The notes under the pieces: generated by a model
The model's input: only the letters and a program-made list of their open reading frames with translations
What the model was told of the DNA's origin: nothing
Databases searched by the model: none
In this document: in pieces, positions 60,027-64,000 of the stretch
Position numbering within the stretch: the first letter of the stretch is position 1
Layout of the letters: every line of letters starts with the position of its first letter
Assembly: GCF_000701445.1 (NCBI RefSeq)
Contig: NZ_JNIX01000016.1
Location: 62,001-126,000 of the forward strand
Source of the DNA: Brevundimonas bacteroides DSM 4726
Lineage (GTDB): Bacteria > Pseudomonadota > Alphaproteobacteria > Caulobacterales > Caulobacteraceae
Reading direction: 5' to 3'
DNA: 64,000 nucleotides
Program-made: the position numbers and the translations under genes

Positions 60027-61394
60027 ATGACGACCGTTCTTGCAAGCCGTGTGTGTTTCGCGGTCGTCGCACTTCTGACGTCGTCCGCCGCCGATGACGC
60101 TGTCGCACGACAGGCCGCAGTGCCGGAGCCCCGCTCAGCTACCCTCGCCTTTCCCGGCGCGGACGGGGCCGGTCGCTTCGCCCTCGGCGGACGCGGCGGC
60201 GCTGTCCTGCGGGTCACCAACCTCAACGATTCCGGCGCCGGCAGCCTGCGCGCCGCGGTCGAGGCCGACGGGCCGCGCACCATCGTTTTCGACATCGGCG
60301 GCACGATCCGTCTCGCCTCCCCCCTGAGGATTCGCGAACCCCGCATCACCATCGCGGGCCAGACCGCGCCTGGCGGCGGGATTACCCTGCGCGGCCAGCC
60401 GCTGATCGTCTCGGCCGACGACGTTATCATTCGCAACATCCGCTCGCGCCTCGGCGACGAGGAGGGGGTCGAGGCCGACGCCGTCACCATCGACCGGGGG
60501 CAGAGGATTATCCTCGACCACGTATCCGCCTCCTGGTCGGTCGACGAGACCCTGTCGGTCGGCAGCCGCGATCGCCTGATCGACGACGTAACCGTCCAGT
60601 GGTCGATCATCTCCGAAAGCCTGAACCTGTCGGCCCATTCCAAGGGCGACCACGGCTACGGCTCCCTGATCCGCGCGGGACGCGGGGCAGAGTTCACCTT
60701 CCACCACAATTTGTGGGCCAGCCACCGCGCCCGCATGCCCCGCCCCGGCAACTATGTGACCCCGGATCAGGACCCCGAGGGCGCCCGCTTCGCCTTCATC
60801 AATAACGTTTTCTACAACTGGGGCGGAGAGCGCGCGGGCTATAACGCCGACCACGACCCGGCGACCGTCTCCACCTACGCCTTCATCGCCAACGCCTATC
60901 GCCGCGGCCCCGATTCGACTGGTGGCGTGATCTTCGAAGAAGAGAACGTGCTGGCCCGCGCCTGGTTCGAAGCCAACAGCCTGGACGGCGAAACCCCCGC
61001 CGATCCCTGGAGCCTCATCACGGGCGGCGATGGCGACGGCTACCACCTCCCAGCCCGCCCCGATTGGGCCCTGCCGACCGCCACCTCCGCCGCCGAGGCC
61101 GAGATGGCCGTACTTGCCCGCGCCGGAGCCTCCCGCGTCCGCGACGCCGTCGACGCCCGCGTCATCGCCTCGGTCCGCGATCGCACCGGCCGCATCATCG
61201 ACAGCCAGGACCAGGTCGGCGGCTGGCCCGACCTCGACCCCGGCACGCCCTGGATCGACACCGACGGCGACGGCATGCCCGACGACTGGGAGCGCGCCCA
61301 CGGCCACGACCCGGCCACGCCCGACGGCGCCGCCGACCCCGACGGCGACGGCTTCACCAACCTCGAGGGCTGGCTGAACAGCCTGGCGTCCTGA
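60027..61394 (+). CDS. Pectate lyase (PL1-type) with C-terminal calcium repeats
   Basis: A 455-residue exported polysaccharide lyase with a right-handed beta-helix. After a signal peptide (MTTVLASRVCFAVVALLTSSAADDAVA) come AFPGADGAGRFALGGRGG, VTNLNDSGAGSLRAAVEADGPRTIVFDIGG and VIIRNIRSRLGDEE. These are the PL1 pattern, with IILDHVSASWSVDETLS as the calcium/active-site region. At the end DTDGDGMPDDWE (about 411-422) and DPDGDGFTNLE (about 437-447) look like calcium-binding thrombospondin-type-3 repeats. It cleaves polygalacturonate outside the cell or in the periplasm. It is divergent from the receptor and convergent with the esterase (three nt gap). Confidence 0.88.
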   Translation: MTTVLASRVCFAVVALLTSSAADDAVARQAAVPEPRSATLAFPGADGAGRFALGGRGGAVLRVTNLNDSGAGSLRAAVEADGPRTIVFDIGGTIRLASPLRIREPRITIAGQTAPGGGITLRGQPLIVSADDVIIRNIRSRLGDEEGVEADAVTIDRGQRIILDHVSASWSVDETLSVGSRDRLIDDVTVQWSIISESLNLSAHSKGDHGYGSLIRAGRGAEFTFHHNLWASHRARMPRPGNYVTPDQDPEGARFAFINNVFYNWGGERAGYNADHDPATVSTYAFIANAYRRGPDSTGGVIFEEENVLARAWFEANSLDGETPADPWSLITGGDGDGYHLPARPDWALPTATSAAEAEMAVLARAGASRVRDAVDARVIASVRDRTGRIIDSQDQVGGWPDLDPGTPWIDTDGDGMPDDWERAHGHDPATPDGAADPDGDGFTNLEGWLNSLAS

Positions 61395-61397
61395 CCC

Positions 61398-62993
61398 CTA
61401 CTGCGTTACCGGCCCCAGCGCCGTCCCGCCCCAAAAGGCGCAGTTGCGCCGCTCGAAGAACCCATGGTCCATCCGGTCGCCCGCCGGATTGAACACGCGC
61501 ACCGGTCCGCCGCCGTCGCTGACCTGCGCCCACTCCGCCTCAAAGCCCGGATCGTGCCCGAACCCGGCCCACAGCCGCATCATCCGGTCCGACAGCGCCC
61601 TCTGCTCCGGCGTCCACCGTCCCGTGTCCGTGAACAGCCATGACGTCCCGAACACCGACGCCAGCTCCGACGCATGATAGGCCCCCATGTCGATCCCCAT
61701 GATCGCGTCGGGGACGACGAACGGCGGCTCCGGATCGGCGAACTCATAGCCGTAGACCGGCACATGGGCCGCCAGCACCCGCCTCAGCGCATCCGACGGA
61801 CAGGCGAAGCGGCTGTCGGTGAAGCTGCGAGCGATCGCCACGCCTGGCCCGCCCTCCCCCACCGGATAGAGCGCGAGTGCACTCTCTCCGGCCTCGCCAT
61901 ACAGCCACCGCGTCTGGCGCTCGTAGCGATCCAGGCTTCTGACCTCGGTCGCGAACAACCGCGCCTCGTCCGCCGTTGTTCCGACGATCACGGGCACACG
62001 CACGAAGCGCCCCGCCGCAAACGCCGTGGGAGGGCTTTCCGGCACGATTCCGTCCGAATGCACTGGCCCCCACGATCCCGGCCCGTTGATCCCCGACCGG
62101 GGCGACGGGGCCCGCGCGATCCGCCACGCCGGCAACGCCCTCAGGCACGCCACGTCCCAGGCTTCGCACCCCAGCCCTTCCGCGAACGCCATGCCCTTCA
62201 CCGCCTCGATCGCCGCCGGATTCAGCGAATGCGGCTCCAGGCACGGCCCGCTCTGCAGGATCACCCGGTGGAACAGCCCGTCGGACTGCGGCGAAGCCAT
62301 GAGATAGCAGGCACTCCACGCCCCTGAACTCTCTCCGAACAGGGTCACGTCGCCGGGGTCGCCGCCGAAGGCCGCGATGTTGGCCTGTAGCCAGCGCAGC
62401 GCCGCCTGCTGGTCCATCAGGCCCCAGTTCCCGCCGACCCCGTCTCCCTCGGCCGCGAACTCCAGATGCGCCAGCCAGCCCAGAGCCCCCAGCCGGAAGT
62501 TGACCGTGACCACCACGCGCCCCTGCTCGGCCGCCAACCGGCTCGGGTCGTAGTTCGCCCCCGCCCCGATGGTGAAGGCCCCGCCGTGCAGGAACACCAT
62601 GACCGGCAGCGCCGCCTCGCTCCTCGCGGGCGCATAGACGTTGAGGACCAGGCAATCCTCCGACCCCACCACGATCCCGCCGCCGCCCCCCAGCACGGCG
62701 TCCCGCCCGATCGCCTGGATGCAGTCCGACCCCAGCCGGGTTGCGTCCCGCACGCCCGCCCATGGCTCGCCTGGCCTGGGACTGCGCCAACGGAGCTCGC
62801 CCAGCGGCGGCGCGGCATAGGGCACGCCGAGAAACGCCCGCACACCCGCGCCCTCGACGCCTCTCACCTCCCCCGCCTGCGTCGTCGCCCGGACGAACGT
62901 CCGATCCGACGCGAACCGCACATGGTCCACGTCGCCGGGATGGGTGCAGGCGGCGAGCGCCAGCGCGAAGACCAGCACGAGCCTCCGGATCAC
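61398..62993 (-). CDS. Type-B carboxylesterase lipoprotein
   Basis: A 531-residue alpha/beta serine esterase of the carboxylesterase type B family. A lipoprotein signal ends LAAC at residues 13-16. The family marks are SEDCLVLNVYAP (111-122), VMVFLHGGAFTIGAG for the oxyanion hole, and FGESSGA with nucleophile Ser222. The catalytic Glu and His should lie further on. It may remove acyl or feruloyl groups from plant polysaccharide, which suits its place beside pectate lyase, but that is inferred. It overlaps the next gene upstream by four nt. Confidence 0.88.
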   Translation of the reverse strand: MIRRLVLVFALALAACTHPGDVDHVRFASDRTFVRATTQAGEVRGVEGAGVRAFLGVPYAAPPLGELRWRSPRPGEPWAGVRDATRLGSDCIQAIGRDAVLGGGGGIVVGSEDCLVLNVYAPARSEAALPVMVFLHGGAFTIGAGANYDPSRLAAEQGRVVVTVNFRLGALGWLAHLEFAAEGDGVGGNWGLMDQQAALRWLQANIAAFGGDPGDVTLFGESSGAWSACYLMASPQSDGLFHRVILQSGPCLEPHSLNPAAIEAVKGMAFAEGLGCEAWDVACLRALPAWRIARAPSPRSGINGPGSWGPVHSDGIVPESPPTAFAAGRFVRVPVIVGTTADEARLFATEVRSLDRYERQTRWLYGEAGESALALYPVGEGGPGVAIARSFTDSRFACPSDALRRVLAAHVPVYGYEFADPEPPFVVPDAIMGIDMGAYHASELASVFGTSWLFTDTGRWTPEQRALSDRMMRLWAGFGHDPGFEAEWAQVSDGGGPVRVFNPAGDRMDHGFFERRNCAFWGGTALGPVTQ

Positions 62994-63343
62994 GCGCCGT
63001 CCCCGCCGATCCTCAGGGCGTCGTGCCAGTCCACATAGGGGGTGTTCCGAACCATCTTCCGGTTCATGTCAGGCGCGCCGTCGATCCACCAGACCGGACC
63101 GCGCTCGCCGAGCGCGATCTTGGCGTCATTGACCTGCGCCCGCGCGATCCTCAGCGCCTCTGCATCCCCGCTCTTCAGCGCGACCCCGACCGCCCGCCGC
63201 GCCCGCATTAGCGCCTTGACCAACCGATCGCGCTCAATCGCCGCCAGCCCAGGATCGGAGCATCGCCACAGCCGCCCGCGCACGACAAAATACCGCCCGT
63301 CCGGCGTGACGGGATAGGGCGAGCGCTCGTTCGTCGAACTCAA
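62990..63343 (-). CDS. Hypothetical protein, conserved in alphaproteobacteria
   Basis: A 117-residue soluble protein. The N-terminal YPVTPDGRYFVVRGRLWRCSDPGLAA, the helical middle LVKALMRARRAVGVALK and the end VWWIDGAPDMNRKMVRNTPYVDW look like a conserved family of unknown function. It has no signal peptide. It overlaps the esterase by four nt and the glycine-zipper gene by four nt, so the three are one transcript. Confidence 0.72.
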   Translation of the reverse strand: MSSTNERSPYPVTPDGRYFVVRGRLWRCSDPGLAAIERDRLVKALMRARRAVGVALKSGDAEALRIARAQVNDAKIALGERGPVWWIDGAPDMNRKMVRNTPYVDWHDALRIGGDGA

Positions 63344-63684
63344 TAGTAGCCGTAGTCGCCCCGACGCGGCACGCGCTCATAGCCATAACGGCCGTCGCGG
63401 TTGTAGCCGCCGAAGCCGTAGCCGCAGGGATCCTCCCGCGCCGACAGCTGATTGCCGATCAGACCGCCGGCGATCGCGCCGATCGCGGCGCCCCGCTCCC
63501 GATCGTTCTCGCCGGCGATGGCCGCGCCCGCCAGCGCGCCCAGGGCGGCGCCGCTGGCCGTGGCGTAGCGCCGGTTCTCCGCATAATCGCGCTCGCATCG
63601 CGAGGCGTAATTGTCGGTGGTGGCGCAGGCGCCGGTCAGCAGGGTCGCGGCGGCTGCGACGCCCAGGGTCAGGACGGATTTCAT
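63340..63684 (-). CDS. Glycine-zipper 2TM lipoprotein
   Basis: A 114-residue envelope lipoprotein. A lipobox LLTGAC sits near residues 15-20. The middle has the glycine-zipper pattern ASGAALGALAGAAIAGENDRERGAAIGAIAGGLIGNQLS, and the end is rich in Gly, Tyr and Arg. ATG 63684 gives the signal MKSVLTLGVAAAATLLTGAC. Such proteins are linked to outer-membrane stability; the role here is unknown. It is the first gene of a three-gene run with the hypothetical and the esterase. Confidence 0.85.
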   Translation of the reverse strand: MKSVLTLGVAAAATLLTGACATTDNYASRCERDYAENRRYATASGAALGALAGAAIAGENDRERGAAIGAIAGGLIGNQLSAREDPCGYGFGGYNRDGRYGYERVPRRGDYGYY

Positions 63685-63767
63685 CGGCGCTCTCCACGGT
63701 TCACCCGTGCTCAACGCCGCGCCGCCGAGCGGCGTTCCTCCCGCTTCCTTGTGGCCGAAAAGTCGAC

Positions 63768-63800
63768 GAAAAAGCCCCGCCGGATCGCTCCGGCGGGGCT
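63768..63800 (-). terminator. Rho-independent terminator of tuf
   Basis: On the minus strand a perfect 12-bp stem (AGCCCCGCCGGA at 63773-63784 and TCCGGCGGGGCT at 63789-63800) with a four-base loop is followed by a run of T (TTTTTCG). It lies 27 nt past the tuf stop codon and is the strongest terminator seen in the window. Confidence 0.9.
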
Positions 63801-63826
63801 CTTCAGTACAACGTTGATCGTCGCTG

Positions 63827-64000
63827 TTAAGCGATGATCTTGGCCACGACGCCGGCGCCGACGGTGCGGCCGCCTTCGCGGATGGCGAAGCGGAGCTTCT
63901 CTTCCATGGCGATCGGGGTGATCAGCTCGACGTTCAGCTCGGCGTTGTCGCCGGGCATGATCATCTCAACGCCTTCCTTCAGCTGCACGATGCCGGTCAC
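63827..64000 (-). CDS. tuf: Elongation factor Tu (3' end, partial)
   Basis: The last 57 codons of EF-Tu, ending ...GVVAKIIA and a TAA at 63829-63827; the rest lies past the window. Visible residues include [27 protein letters not shown] and [20 protein letters not shown], the C-terminal beta-barrel domain 3. EF-Tu brings aminoacyl-tRNA to the ribosome. No start is in the window. A strong terminator follows. Confidence 0.97.
   Translation of the reverse strand: MTGIVQLKEGVEMIMPGDNAELNVELITPIAMEEKLRFAIREGGRTVGAGVVAKIIA

Overview
The window is about 64 kb of GC-rich, densely packed Gram-negative chromosome. Several features point to Caulobacterales, most likely Brevundimonas or a close relative: GTG and TTG starts joined by 4-nt ATGA/GTGA overlaps, a TipF-like degenerate EAL protein, small alphaproteobacterial families (DUF4170, DUF2093, DUF3253, MAPEG), a lipid A/Kdo gene set, and a large TonB-dependent receptor for plant polysaccharide use. 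The genus is inferred from gene content; no rRNA is present to test it. No rRNA, tRNA, CRISPR array, prophage or insertion sequence was recognised. No gene-free stretch exceeds 300 bases.

Layout. 1-4850: start of a probable histone-deacetylase-like gene leaving the window, a GNAT acetyltransferase, a MntA/HepT (type VII) toxin-antitoxin pair whose last base overlaps a VWA (CoxE-like) gene, a secreted hypothetical, an alpha/beta hydrolase and an aldo/keto reductase. 4840-5902: a two-gene cassette that is visibly AT-richer than its surroundings and has no recognised family. 5992-11042 (minus): UbiD decarboxylase, two tandem paralogous membrane proteins, an M14 carboxypeptidase and a MAPEG protein. 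11125-19809 (plus, one gene inverted): PmbA/TldE, CysQ, DUF4170, two small membrane proteins, then an MsbA-like ABC exporter, a DUF374 acyltransferase, WaaA (KdtA) and LpxK. An inverted intergenic repeat lies just before lpxK. 19775-26600: small membrane protein, tipF, SDR, LpxL-like acyltransferase, receiver protein, M23 peptidase, DUF2093, xseA and a small membrane protein.

26651-33871: purD, a lipoprotein hydrolase, a uracil-DNA glycosylase, DUF3253, a PaaI-type thioesterase, a VapB/VapC-type module with an operator-like repeat, a glutathione transferase, a CNT nucleoside transporter and ilvE. 33960-45454: an OmpR/EnvZ-type two-component pair, a periplasmic hypothetical, proC, YbjN, ubiK, lgt, a MidA/NDUFAF7 methyltransferase, pgeF, an acyltransferase-3 protein, lpxC, phhA and a DUF482 protein.

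45510-56448: an almost complete type II secretion locus split over alternating strands (gspGHICD minus, gspLMEF plus, gspN minus, gspJK plus). The prepilin peptidase gspO is absent from the window. 56445-63000: a frameshifted DUF2200 gene, then a TonB-dependent receptor and a PL1 pectate lyase transcribed divergently from a 148-bp gap with two identical 14-bp LacI-type operators, and a type-B carboxylesterase lipoprotein. With the adjacent secretion system this looks like a pectin or plant-polysaccharide utilisation locus. The window ends in two small genes and the 3' end of tuf with a strong terminator.

The least explained parts are the AT-rich cassette at 4840-5902, the twin membrane proteins at 8282-9483, the toxin-antitoxin/VWA junction near 1275, the paired operators at 59963-60010, and the M23 peptidase with a Cys in place of a zinc-site His. 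Each rests on sequence reading alone.
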